From the NCBI RefSeq assembly GCF_000826655.1, contig NZ_JXJO01000018.1:1-64000 (forward strand): a stretch of 64,000 nucleotides of DNA, read 5' to 3'. How positions within the stretch are numbered: the first letter of the stretch is position 1; the number at the start of each line of letters is the position of its first letter. The DNA is from Psychroserpens damuponensis. GTDB taxonomy: Bacteria > Bacteroidota > Bacteroidia > Flavobacteriales > Flavobacteriaceae. Positions 30,993 through 39,362 of the stretch are shown one piece after another. Under the pieces are notes generated by a model that saw nothing but the letters and a program-made list of their open reading frames with translations, searched no databases and was not told where the DNA came from. The position numbers were made by a program, and so were the translations under genes.

Positions 30993-32273
30993 CTAATGAG
31001 GACTATTAGTTAGTAGAACATTACCAATGGCACATTGTAAACATTTATTTTTATCGCAATATTCGGTTTTTAATTGAATAAAGGCTTGAGATTCTAAAGC
31101 CGATTTTGGCTTGTGTTTTAATTTACTAAATCCATCAACGATTGAGTTTTTTTCGGGTGCTATTGCCATTATAATATCTAAAATAGCCTCATCGTTGGCC
31201 TCTCCATTCTGTTTTGCAAAACAAAATTTAATTGGCAAAATTGTATTAATCAACAATAAATCTACAAAGGTCTTCGTCACTTTTTTAGTAGTTGGTTTTG
31301 ATTCTTTATCAAAGGTGTAGTGCGTATTCCAAAATGGAGAAGTGCTCACTTCAAAAAGCGCATAAATATCCTCAAGGTTTTCTGCGGAAATCACTTTTGA
31401 AAACAACTGTTGCTCTTTATGATATATATTTGCTAATTGTGATAAACGAATCGTTGGAAAATTTGGAGGTCGTAGTCTAAAAAATTGTACGTTGACAACA
31501 CCTTCATTTTCTAACTGAAACTTTTGCCTTAAAAATTTGTATTCTTTTTGAAGCGTGTCATAAAAACTTGTACTTGACTCGTTCTCCAATAATCCTGCCT
31601 GACCAAAAAGCAAGGCTTCCAATTGTACTACATTAGCGCTTGTTTTTCTCACTACTGAAAAGTCTATAGAATTCGACATACTTTCAAATGCCAATCCATT
31701 GACTTTTAAACCGAAGTTTTTTGCAAGTAATTTAAACAATACAGCTTCCCAATCGTTTTTTGAAGCCTTTAATAAGTCTTCGATAGTTTTAGATTTTCGC
31801 TCTAAACGTTCAAAATACAATCGTTCTTGCCAATTTTTTATTGTAAACTCATCAATATCAGGTAAATCCTGCTCACAATTAATCCAAGTATTTGGAGTTG
31901 AAAAGAGTTTATGGTAGCTGTTTAACATTTCCGAAGAAAGAAAACCTTTTAATTCTAAAGTTGGGATGGTTGTATTATCACTTCTAAAAATCTCTGTATC
32001 GTGATCATAAACTACGTGTAAAATCACATTATCATAAGCTGCATCCTGCTCATGACCATGTACAAACCAATCGCTAGATTTAATATGAATTTCAATATTT
32101 CCTGCCCAAAGTTGTTCACCTATTCTCACTTGACCGTTAAAAAAATCTGGACCAGCATTATGATTATGCGTTCCAACATTTACAACTTCCAAACGCTCAT
32201 GTTGCGTGGTTTTTAAATGGAGAACATCAAACTTTTTGTGCAACCATAAATAGTGTAAAAAATCTTCTTGCAT
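30993..32273 (-). CDS. DUF2851 family protein
   Basis: This 426-residue cytoplasmic protein belongs to the Bacteroidota DUF2851 family of unknown function. Family features are the N-terminal MQEDFLHYLWLHKKFD, the segment NAGPDFFNGQVRIG and a C-terminal cluster CDKNKCLQCAIGN that could bind a metal. A longer in-frame start at 32348 would overlap the divergent gene at 32331. The ATG at 32273 gives the family N-terminus and was chosen. It heads the DUF2851-PspC-channel run. Confidence 0.85.
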   Translation of the reverse strand: MQEDFLHYLWLHKKFDVLHLKTTQHERLEVVNVGTHNHNAGPDFFNGQVRIGEQLWAGNIEIHIKSSDWFVHGHEQDAAYDNVILHVVYDHDTEIFRSDNTTIPTLELKGFLSSEMLNSYHKLFSTPNTWINCEQDLPDIDEFTIKNWQERLYFERLERKSKTIEDLLKASKNDWEAVLFKLLAKNFGLKVNGLAFESMSNSIDFSVVRKTSANVVQLEALLFGQAGLLENESSTSFYDTLQKEYKFLRQKFQLENEGVVNVQFFRLRPPNFPTIRLSQLANIYHKEQQLFSKVISAENLEDIYALFEVSTSPFWNTHYTFDKESKPTTKKVTKTFVDLLLINTILPIKFCFAKQNGEANDEAILDIIMAIAPEKNSIVDGFSKLKHKPKSALESQAFIQLKTEYCDKNKCLQCAIGNVLLTNSPH

Positions 32274-32330
32274 TTTTAAATGTATGAATTCTAATTTTTT
32301 ATACTCAATTTTATTTCGTTTTTTTAGATT

Positions 32331-32798
32331 ATGGATATTTCTAAACATTTAGCAACACATTTAAGAGGTGTGTTTTTTGGCGGTAATTGGACGAGTGTTA
32401 ACCTTAAAGATCAATTGACAACTACCTCATGGGAAGATGCCAATTTTAAGGTCAAAAACGCAAACACGATACTAGCGCTCACCTTTCATATTGGGTATTA
32501 CATCACAGGTGTGTTAGAAGTTTTTAAAGGCAAACCATTAGAAATTAAGGACAAATACAGTTATGATCATTCTAAAATTACGTGTGATGAGGATTGGAAA
32601 GCACATTGCAATTCTATTTTAAATGCTGCGGAAATGTTATCACAACACATTGAAGCCTTAAAAGAAGATACGGTTTGGAGCGATTTTGAAGATGCTAAAT
32701 ACGGAAACTATTATAGTAATATAGCCGGAATTATTGAGCATACACATTATCATTTGGGACAGATTGTTTTGGTAAAGAAGATATTGAGAGCTCATTAG
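32331..32798 (+). CDS. DinB-like four-helix protein
   Basis: This 155-residue protein looks like the DinB/DUF1572 four-helix superfamily. The histidines expected for the metal site are present (LTFHIGYY near 50 and EHTHYHLGQ near 139-146). Members are metal-dependent thiol transferases or of unknown role. It is divergent from DUF2851 with a 57-bp gap and stands alone on the plus strand. The exact reaction is unknown. Confidence 0.7.
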   Translation: MDISKHLATHLRGVFFGGNWTSVNLKDQLTTTSWEDANFKVKNANTILALTFHIGYYITGVLEVFKGKPLEIKDKYSYDHSKITCDEDWKAHCNSILNAAEMLSQHIEALKEDTVWSDFEDAKYGNYYSNIAGIIEHTHYHLGQIVLVKKILRAH

Positions 32799-32854
32799 TT
32801 AAAAATCTTCTTAAACGTTTGCAATCAAGTTATTAAGATGTAGATGAATCTTTA

Positions 32855-33628
32855 TCAAAAAAACTCACGATACTGCATAACCCTAAAATCAAATGTATTA
32901 AAGTTTGGATTACTGGCTTTAAGTTGTTTGTATAATGGATTTCTACTAATTGATATGTTTGCAGCGCCTGATGCAGATATTAATGAGATAGTATTTATTG
33001 TTCTTTTACCATTGTGAGCAGCGTGCCACGATTGATGCGCCTTACTATTGTTTTTAGTTTTGTTTTGAGATGTTTCGCTGTGCTCTGAATGCCTAGTACA
33101 CTCTGAATGACATTGGGTAGGATTGCTCATCAACTCAAACTTATGAACTCTTGGAGTTTCGTTTGAGACCAGTTTTAATTTTAAGCTGTAATCCTTTATA
33201 TGTTTTCTAAAAAAATATTCTGGTCCATTTTTACTATTGCCTCCTGTGAAGAGAAGTGTATCAATATTTGGATATTGTTTTAAATACCCTATCACATCTC
33301 TTAGTTTGATGTTTTGCATTCCTATATCTGAAGCATCGATTTTGTTACGTTCTGCGCTGTCTACAATATCACAAACTCCAATTTTGTGTTGAATTAAATA
33401 ATCTTTTCTTTGGTCTATGGCTTCTTGAGAATTATCGTAGCGCAAATCTAAATTATGGATGTGGTCTATAAATTTCCAGAGTGAGTTGTGGTAGCTTCCG
33501 TAGCAAAAATCAACATCTCGCTCCAGTAGATTTCCTGTTGTAAATCTTGGAGGTGGCAAGGTTCCAACAATGAGTTTTGTGGTGTCTTTTTGTATGAAAG
33601 GTTGATATGGATGTTTGTGCAGAAACAT
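32855..33628 (-). CDS. Uracil-DNA glycosylase-superfamily protein with internal insert
   Basis: This 257-residue product resembles the uracil-DNA glycosylase fold: KLIVGTLPPPRF (19-29), DFCYGSYHNSLW, a central LLFTGGNSKN strand, and ISASGAANISIS (217-228) near the end. It should act in base-excision repair; the substrate is unknown. Residues about 168-210 form a low-complexity insert, encoded by DNA that looks like a dispersed Bacteroidota repeat, between two conserved strands. The ATG at 33628 is preferred to 33667 because homologues begin MFLHKHPY-like. It lies 50 bp after yaaA. Confidence 0.7.
   Translation of the reverse strand: MFLHKHPYQPFIQKDTTKLIVGTLPPPRFTTGNLLERDVDFCYGSYHNSLWKFIDHIHNLDLRYDNSQEAIDQRKDYLIQHKIGVCDIVDSAERNKIDASDIGMQNIKLRDVIGYLKQYPNIDTLLFTGGNSKNGPEYFFRKHIKDYSLKLKLVSNETPRVHKFELMSNPTQCHSECTRHSEHSETSQNKTKNNSKAHQSWHAAHNGKRTINTISLISASGAANISISRNPLYKQLKASNPNFNTFDFRVMQYREFF
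33067..33114 (-). repeat. Dispersed-repeat-like insertion inside the glycosylase gene
   Basis: The minus strand reads AATGTCATTCAGAGTG, then GGCATTCAGAGCACAGCGAA and ACATCTC. It has two CATTCAGAG copies and an AGCGAAnnATCTC end. This resembles small intergenic repeats common in Bacteroidota. It is translated in frame as SECTRHSEHSETSQ, and no second copy is in the window. Confidence 0.5.
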
Positions 33629-33678
33629 ATAGTTTAGTTTTCCAATTTCCGAAGAAAAAAGAACCAATAGTCGTGGTG

Positions 33679-34437
33679 TTATCTCGTAAACACCAACTCA
33701 TCATCACTAGATAAATTCTCGGTAAAGCGATAATTATCTAAATTAAAACCTTTGATATCATCTATGGTTTTAGCATTGGTATCAATCACATATCTAGCCA
33801 TTAACCCTCGCGCTAATTTTGAAAAAATAGCTATGGTTTTGTATTGACCATTTTTTAACTCTTGAAACTTAACATTAGTTACAGGTACTTTTAAAGTTTT
33901 GGTATCAATAGCTTTAAAGTACTCGTTACTTGCTAGGTTTAAAAACAACTCATCGTCTTTTAATTCTTCATTTAAGGCCTTTGTGATTTGCTTTTTCCAG
34001 AACTCATAGAGGTTTTTGTTTTTACCTACAGGAAATTTGGTACCCATTTCTAATCTATAAGGTTGAATGAGATCTAGTGGTTTTAAAATTCCGTAGAGAC
34101 CAGAAATAATACGTACAGTATCTTGTGCTGTATCTATTTTCTTGTTTTCAATAGTATAGGCATCTAAACCGCGATACACATCTCCACTAAAAGCATACAT
34201 GGCTGGTCTTGCATTGTCTTTAGTAAATGGTAAGGTCCATTCTTGATTGCGTTCATAATTTAATTGACCTAAGTTATCTGATATTTTCATCAACTTAGAC
34301 AAACTCTTAGCAGACTTCTTTTTTAACAACTTATTAATACGCAACGACGCATCTAAAAAGCTGGCTTCGGTTGATTTTGTTGTTGGTAATTTACTATCGT
34401 AATCTAAAGATTTTGCTGGTGATAAAACGAGTTTCAT
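33679..34437 (-). CDS. yaaA: Peroxide stress protein YaaA (DUF328)
   Basis: This 252-residue protein matches YaaA, which binds DNA and limits free iron during peroxide stress in E. coli. The N-terminus MKLVLSPAKSLDYDSKLP, the central MYAFSGDVYRGLDAYT and RIISGLYGILKPLDLIQPYRLEMGT-region motifs are all present. Length is normal. It precedes the DNA glycosylase by 50 bp, so both may belong to one stress/repair unit. Confidence 0.92.
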   Translation of the reverse strand: MKLVLSPAKSLDYDSKLPTTKSTEASFLDASLRINKLLKKKSAKSLSKLMKISDNLGQLNYERNQEWTLPFTKDNARPAMYAFSGDVYRGLDAYTIENKKIDTAQDTVRIISGLYGILKPLDLIQPYRLEMGTKFPVGKNKNLYEFWKKQITKALNEELKDDELFLNLASNEYFKAIDTKTLKVPVTNVKFQELKNGQYKTIAIFSKLARGLMARYVIDTNAKTIDDIKGFNLDNYRFTENLSSDDELVFTR

Positions 34438-34574
34438 ATCTATTGCCCACTACCATGGGTATTTTATATAAGGTTAAACACATATTTAGATGTAAAGTTA
34501 CAATAGTATACTAGACTTTTCAACTCTAGTACTAAAAGAAAAACTATGAACGAATAGCCTAAATTTATGACAAC

Positions 34575-35954
34575 TTATTTTTCGAAATGCTCTTTTAAAA
34601 CCTCCCACTCAAAATTGAGATAGAACTTACTTCTTGCATCTAATGGGTTTGTTGAGTTTTTAAGAATTTCTAATTTATCTGCAATGAGTTGTTCATTAAT
34701 TTTCACATCTCTTACTAAACTATTGTGTTGGGTTTCTAGAGAGTCTTTATGCTCTTTATGAACAATATTTGAAAAACCATACAAGTAAAATTTAGTACCC
34801 AAAGCCTTTTGTTGATGATAGAAAAAGATATCTTCATAACCGTAATTTCCGCAGAACTCTTCATCAACACCAGTGGTTTTCATATACACCTTTTTGGTCA
34901 TAAAAAACACATTAACATGCGGTCTAACCGGTTCTAGATTAGAAATGGTATTGAATTTAAATACTGCATTATTAGGCAGCTTATAATCTACAAGCTTACT
35001 TAATAGGTTTTCTGGAAATATAATATCGAGATCTGTAACTATAAATCGTTCTGATTTTGCATATGACACACCAAGATTTCTTGCTCCACCTTGATTCCAC
35101 ATAATATCACTTGTCACTCTAATGAGTGTGTAATTTAAAAAAATATCATCTGGAATTTCTACAGGAATGGGTGAGTGATCATCAACAAACACAAAATGAA
35201 TTTGCTTCAATAAATCTCTACTATAACTACTATAAATCGCTATTAATTCTTGTAAAGGGTTAGATTGATTGTCTTCTAAATACAACTGAACAACATAACT
35301 CAATTTTATAGCGTTAGAATCGTCTTTTTCGTTTTGAGTTTTATCAATAAATTCCTTCTGATTTTCATTACTAATAAACTTCTCGCTATCCCATAACGAA
35401 ATGTCTGCATTATGAAATCCAAATTGTCCATTCCAAGGTTTGTTTTCTACACTAAATTTTTGTGCAATTTCTTTTGGTGCAAAAGTTATGCCTTGCGCTT
35501 CTAATTCTGGTCTATACGTTTTACAAATTTTGAGGTCTTCAGGGTGATAATCAACAATACGTTTCTCTTCTTTTAAAATGTGAAGTAATCGTTTTGACCT
35601 CAAACTAAATCCGCCATTTCCCATACCCCAAAAACAAGGTGCACCTATATAATCATAATCAAAAAAATTATTTGACCAACGATTTGGGTTTATAACAAAT
35701 CCATCATACTGAAACACCAAAACAAAATCTGTATCAACATATTTATACAGCTCTTTGATCATAAACTCACTGTATGCTTCTATTGACGTTATCTGCGGAA
35801 TTTTAACAACACGACTATCACTAGATTCAAAATGCGTTAGGAGTTTAACAGACTTAAAATTGATAAATGTTTCTGAAATATCTGCTGCACAAATTAATCT
35901 GTTTAAATCAACACAGTCTACTCCTAATAAGGTTACATTTTCTAAGTTAAGCAT
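34575..35954 (-). CDS. Two-domain glycosyltransferase (DUF5672 + GT2-like)
   Basis: This 459-residue protein joins two sugar-transfer modules. Residues about 5-170 match DUF5672, with FQYDGFVINPNRW and GNGGFSLRSKRL. Residues about 215-400 look like a family 2 GT-A enzyme with VDDHSP (258), NQGGARNLG (287-295) and the DxD-like TDLDIIFPE (307). There is no membrane segment or signal. Its ATG overlaps the end of the GT9-like gene by 8 bp, so translation is likely coupled. Acceptor and donor are unknown: the target could be a glycan or a protein. Confidence 0.82.
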   Translation of the reverse strand: MLNLENVTLLGVDCVDLNRLICAADISETFINFKSVKLLTHFESSDSRVVKIPQITSIEAYSEFMIKELYKYVDTDFVLVFQYDGFVINPNRWSNNFFDYDYIGAPCFWGMGNGGFSLRSKRLLHILKEEKRIVDYHPEDLKICKTYRPELEAQGITFAPKEIAQKFSVENKPWNGQFGFHNADISLWDSEKFISNENQKEFIDKTQNEKDDSNAIKLSYVVQLYLEDNQSNPLQELIAIYSSYSRDLLKQIHFVFVDDHSPIPVEIPDDIFLNYTLIRVTSDIMWNQGGARNLGVSYAKSERFIVTDLDIIFPENLLSKLVDYKLPNNAVFKFNTISNLEPVRPHVNVFFMTKKVYMKTTGVDEEFCGNYGYEDIFFYHQQKALGTKFYLYGFSNIVHKEHKDSLETQHNSLVRDVKINEQLIADKLEILKNSTNPLDARSKFYLNFEWEVLKEHFEK

Positions 35955-37131
35955 CGATTTTTGTAGTATTATTAAACTCTAATCTTGGGAAAGGCGCAAA
36001 CACTTGTAATTTAATTAAAGACTGAAATGTCTCGTTAAACTGTAAGGGCATATGCGCTACGGAAATATCTTTTTCGGTTAAATTATTGGCTAAAAATTTT
36101 CGACTCTCAAAATCTTTAATTTCTAGCAAATATTCATTTGCCTTACTCGCAAAAATATAAGAATCATCCTCAATTATAATTTCAAAATCCGGATTTAAAC
36201 AATAAAGATCTGAAGGCGAATTGTATATTTTATGTAACAATTTAAGCAATTGGAAAAACATTTTTTCGGGCTTCACACTATTTAAACATACACGATCTTC
36301 GCAATTAATAATGACATCATAATTACATTTTAGACCACAATTTCCTTTTTTACCCCAAATAAGTTCAACCTTTTTTGAGAAAGCTCCCCAAGATCCTGGT
36401 CCTGTTGGTCCATAGATTGTAAGTATTGGTATATTAAAGGCACCTGCCAAATGCGTGATACCTGCATCGTTTCCTATATGAAATTGTGCTCCTGAAACCT
36501 CATGTGCAACAGCATCTATATCTCCAGTAATTAATTCAACATTAAGATTATCATTTACAAAATAAGCTTCTGGATTGGGATCATCTGGTCCAATAATTAT
36601 TTTAGCAGTATACTCAGGAAATGCGTCATAAATAAGCTCTATCAATTTTGCATAATATGCAATTGGCCATGCTTTCAAAATAAAGCCTGCTCCTGGATGT
36701 ATGGTGTAATATAAATTGGATGCTTTACGTTGTTTAAAAAACGGATAAGGCTTTTTAGATTTTTCTATTTCAGAAAACACAGACACAATACCATCCTTGT
36801 AATGCTCTATTGAATGTTGTTTAACCCTTTTATGTGTATGGTATTTTATTTGCGGCTTCTTCTCTGCAGTATTATTAAATCTAGGATAGTTACCTAGCTC
36901 AATAATTTCCGTATAATTAGATTCATCTACCAAGTTTTCATCAATAACTATGATGCCATTTAAATGGGTCGTAAATAATTTAACAAGTCTAGGTTGAGTA
37001 GCATAAGTAACTTTGTCAAATTTTTGTTTGAGCATGTATAATGACGGTATTGTAAAAAATATATCACCTATACCACCATAACTTTTATATACTAAAATTG
37101 ATGACGTTATATCACTTTTTGAAACGCTCAT
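35947..37131 (-). CDS. Glycosyltransferase family 9-like (heptosyltransferase fold)
   Basis: This 394-residue GT-B enzyme has the family 9 signs: YGGIGDIFFTIPSLYMLK at the N-terminus, HPGAGFILKAWP in the middle and FHIGNDAGITHLAGAF with IYGPTGPGSWG for donor binding. An added Cys-rich stretch (CGLKCNYDVIINCEDRVC) follows, as in other GT9 proteins. A C-terminal part of about 100 residues has no match I recognise. No clear promoter is seen in the 147 bp upstream, which hold a 17-bp hairpin, so it may be read from the small DDGYY gene. Confidence 0.85.
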   Translation of the reverse strand: MSVSKSDITSSILVYKSYGGIGDIFFTIPSLYMLKQKFDKVTYATQPRLVKLFTTHLNGIIVIDENLVDESNYTEIIELGNYPRFNNTAEKKPQIKYHTHKRVKQHSIEHYKDGIVSVFSEIEKSKKPYPFFKQRKASNLYYTIHPGAGFILKAWPIAYYAKLIELIYDAFPEYTAKIIIGPDDPNPEAYFVNDNLNVELITGDIDAVAHEVSGAQFHIGNDAGITHLAGAFNIPILTIYGPTGPGSWGAFSKKVELIWGKKGNCGLKCNYDVIINCEDRVCLNSVKPEKMFFQLLKLLHKIYNSPSDLYCLNPDFEIIIEDDSYIFASKANEYLLEIKDFESRKFLANNLTEKDISVAHMPLQFNETFQSLIKLQVFAPFPRLEFNNTTKIDA

Positions 37132-37178
37132 TTTTGATTTTTAGATTATTAAAATAGAAAGAAACTTATATAACATAC

Positions 37179-37227
37179 AAAAGTGTTTTTCAAATCACAT
37201 ACAATAGATCATTTGAAAAACACTTTT
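37179..37227 (-). terminator. 17-bp hairpin between the DDGYY gene and the glycosyltransferases
   Basis: AAAAGTGTTTTTCAAAT (37179-37195) pairs perfectly with 37211-37227 across a 15-nt loop. On the minus strand only CTTTTG follows, so it may be a leaky terminator or an RNA-end stabiliser. On the plus strand a better T-run follows. Confidence 0.55.
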
Positions 37228-37278
37228 TATTTTTTAGAAAACTAATGTTAATTAGTCCACTTGTATCATTTAAAACTA

Positions 37279-37491
37279 CTAGTCTCCGTAGTAACCATCA
37301 TCATAATAACCATCATCGTAATAGCCATCGTCAAAATATCCATCATCGTAATAACCGTCATCGTAATAACCATCATCAAACATAGCATCATCGTCAGATG
37401 AACATGATACTGCTGATATACCAACAATACTAGCTACAGATGTAATTGCTAATGCTTGTCCTGATCTCTTTATAAAGTCTCTTCTTTTCAT
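37279..37491 (-). CDS. Small Tat-type lipoprotein with DDGYY repeats
   Basis: This 70-residue protein has a twin-arginine signal (MKRRDFIKRSG), a hydrophobic core and a lipobox-like end (SAVSC, Cys30). The mature part is SSDDDAMF, then six DDGY[YF] units and YYGD. The repeats use different synonymous codons (TATTAC/TATTAT/TACTAC, GATGAT/GATGAC/GACGAT), so the amino-acid pattern seems maintained rather than produced by recent slippage. A good promoter precedes it. Nothing like an enzyme or fold is visible. It may be a surface or periplasmic anchor, a metal binder, or a substrate modified on Tyr; none is shown. Confidence 0.8.
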   Translation of the reverse strand: MKRRDFIKRSGQALAITSVASIVGISAVSCSSDDDAMFDDGYYDDGYYDDGYFDDGYYDDGYYDDGYYGD

Positions 37492-37513
37492 ATTTTATAC
37501 TAAAATTCTTACT

Positions 37514-37543
37514 CAAAAATAATATTTTTTTTTACGCTACCAA
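37514..37543 (-). promoter_or_regulatory. Putative promoter of the DDGYY gene
   Basis: TTG (37543-37541), a 19-bp spacer and TATTTTTG (37521-37514) on the minus strand fit the consensus. It lies just before and at the stop of rluD and gives a leader near 17 nt. Confidence 0.6.
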
Positions 37544-37546
37544 ATT

Positions 37547-38587
37547 CTAATTTGAATCTTTATGTTTTGCATAATGTCTCCATTTCTCAATACATTGTTG
37601 CATATCATCAGGTATTGGACAATCAAAACTCATGTGCTCACCTGTTTTTGGATGCACAAAACCCAGAGTTCTAGCATGTAAGGCTTGTCGTGGTAATATT
37701 TTAAAACAGTTATCTACAAACTGCTTATACTTTGAAAACGTCGTTCCTTTTAATATACGCTCTCCTCCATAACGCTCGTCATTAAAAAGCGTATGACCAA
37801 TATGCTTCATATGCACACGAATTTGGTGTGTACGTCCAGTTTCTAACTTACATGTTACTAAAGTCACATAGCCCAAACGCTCAACAACTTTATAGTGTGT
37901 TACTGCTGGTTTACCTTTTTCATCTGCTTCGTCGCCTTCAAAAACGGTATTTTGCAATCGGTTTTTGGGATGACGTCCTATATGACCTTCAATAGTTCCT
38001 TCATCTTCATCCATATTTCCCCAAACAATCGCCACATATTCTCGCTCACTAGTTTTATTAAAAAACTGCTTTGAGAGATGCGTCATGGCAAGTTCTGTTT
38101 TAGCAACAACTAACAATCCAGACGTATCTTTATCAATTCTATGAACTAACCCTGGACGCTCACTTGAGTTATTTGGTAAGTTTTCAAAATGAAAAATTAA
38201 GGCATTAATTAAAGTACCAGAATAATTACCATGTCCTGGATGCACGACCATACCTGCAGGTTTATTAAGTACTAATAATTCATCATCCTCATACACTATA
38301 TCTAAAGGAATATCCTCAGGTGTCAATAAATTCTCAAAAGGAGGATGCTCAAAAAGCACACGAATTTTATCAAAAGGCTTTACCTTATAATTTTGCTTAA
38401 CCTGAACATCATTTACATAAATACTACCATCTTTTGCTGCTGCCTGAATTTTATTTCGGGTAGCATTCTCGATGCGATTCATTAAATATTTATCAATGCG
38501 TAATGGTGCTTGTCCTTTATCTGCTATAAAGGAATGATGCTCGTACAAATCGTCATCATCTTTCTCTGTTACTGTGTATTCAGCCAT
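37547..38587 (-). CDS. rluD: 23S rRNA pseudouridine synthase, RluD family
   Basis: This 346-residue enzyme turns uridines of large-subunit rRNA into pseudouridine. It has an N-terminal S4 RNA-binding domain (about 28-85, LRIDKYLMNRIENATRNKIQ) and the RluA-type catalytic domain. GLVHRIDKDTSGLLVV carries catalytic D152. A C-terminal GRTHQIRVHMKHIGH motif follows. It starts 1 bp after the PASTA gene, so both are co-transcribed from the promoter near 39172. RluD versus RluC specificity is inferred from the family only. Confidence 0.9.
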   Translation of the reverse strand: MAEYTVTEKDDDDLYEHHSFIADKGQAPLRIDKYLMNRIENATRNKIQAAAKDGSIYVNDVQVKQNYKVKPFDKIRVLFEHPPFENLLTPEDIPLDIVYEDDELLVLNKPAGMVVHPGHGNYSGTLINALIFHFENLPNNSSERPGLVHRIDKDTSGLLVVAKTELAMTHLSKQFFNKTSEREYVAIVWGNMDEDEGTIEGHIGRHPKNRLQNTVFEGDEADEKGKPAVTHYKVVERLGYVTLVTCKLETGRTHQIRVHMKHIGHTLFNDERYGGERILKGTTFSKYKQFVDNCFKILPRQALHARTLGFVHPKTGEHMSFDCPIPDDMQQCIEKWRHYAKHKDSN

Positions 38588-38588
38588 T

Positions 38589-39149
38589 TTAGTTGGATCC
38601 TCGTTTGCCGTTACCTAAAACAACATCTATTTTTGAAGTTAGCGGAAGCATATCTCCAGCCTTTATAGTTTCTCCTTGGTACTTAATCGCAATCACTTCT
38701 TCCTTACCAATATCATCTACATAAGTAACATTACCTACTTCAAAGCCTAAAGTCTCTAAAGTTGGTTTGGCCTGTCTAAATGTACGACGTACAATATTTG
38801 GTACTGTAACTTTACGATATCCTGACGGATTTAAAGTCAAGTAAATTTTTCTATTTTCTTTAACCTGAGAACCTGCTGTTGGATATTGCTCAATCACAGA
38901 AAACTTAGGATATTTAGGATTATAATTTGCCGAATCTTGAATTTCCATCACCAAATCATTATCGTTTAATTCTATTTTTGCTGTCTCTAAAGACTTACCT
39001 GTTAACTCTGGCACTTTTATAAACTCACCATGATTAGTCGTGCTCTTTAAGTATTGCATTGTTAAAAATACAATAACAGCTAAAGCAATTATTGCTAACC
39101 CTATTTGCTTAAAAAATGTTTTACTCTTGATAAATTGTATGAAACTCAT
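38589..39149 (-). CDS. PASTA domain membrane protein
   Basis: This 186-residue protein has one N-terminal transmembrane helix (about 14-31, IGLAIIALAVIVFLTMQYL) and two PASTA domains outside (about 42-107 and 113-182; e.g. VPELTGKSLETAKIEL, VPNIVRRTFRQAKPTLETLGF). PASTA domains bind peptidoglycan fragments. It lacks a kinase or PBP domain. It is divergent from ddl and beside rluD, a common arrangement in Flavobacteriia. Confidence 0.85.
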   Translation of the reverse strand: MSFIQFIKSKTFFKQIGLAIIALAVIVFLTMQYLKSTTNHGEFIKVPELTGKSLETAKIELNDNDLVMEIQDSANYNPKYPKFSVIEQYPTAGSQVKENRKIYLTLNPSGYRKVTVPNIVRRTFRQAKPTLETLGFEVGNVTYVDDIGKEEVIAIKYQGETIKAGDMLPLTSKIDVVLGNGKRGSN

Positions 39150-39168
39150 GTCATATTTTATTGTACGG

Positions 39169-39176
39169 CAAATATA
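39169..39176 (-). promoter_or_regulatory. Putative -7 element for PASTA-rluD
   Basis: TATATTTG on the minus strand, about 20 bp before the PASTA start codon. No good TTG was found at the -33 distance. Confidence 0.45.
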
Positions 39177-39336
39177 TAAAAATGAAAGGGTTTTTATAAT
39201 GACTTAATTTGGTATTTTAGCTTAACTGAAAATAGTATGTTTTTATTACTATTTTTAGTTAAAATTCTAAATTTACATTTATTTTCTTCGGAAATTGGAT
39301 ACTGAAAAAAAATCAGAACGAAAGTTGAACTAAAAG

Positions 39337-39356
39337 AGATTCCTGCTTTTGCAGGA
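39337..39356. repeat. Small palindrome (REP-like) in the ddl leader
   Basis: TCCTGC-TTTT-GCAGGA (39341-39356), preceded by AGAT, resembles the AGATTCCTGC...GCAGGA palindromic repeats found between genes in Bacteroidota. It ends 6 bp before the ddl start codon. Confidence 0.45.
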
Positions 39357-39362
39357 CATGTT

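Noticed and set aside
33629-33667. Upstream start of the DNA glycosylase
   Set aside because: The added residues (MVLFSSEIG...) are not part of the family, and the TTCCGAAG octamer lies in that segment.
37279-37390. 15-bp repeats as a microsatellite or CRISPR-like array
   Set aside because: They encode the DDGYY units in frame, with synonymous variation and a clear signal peptide before them.
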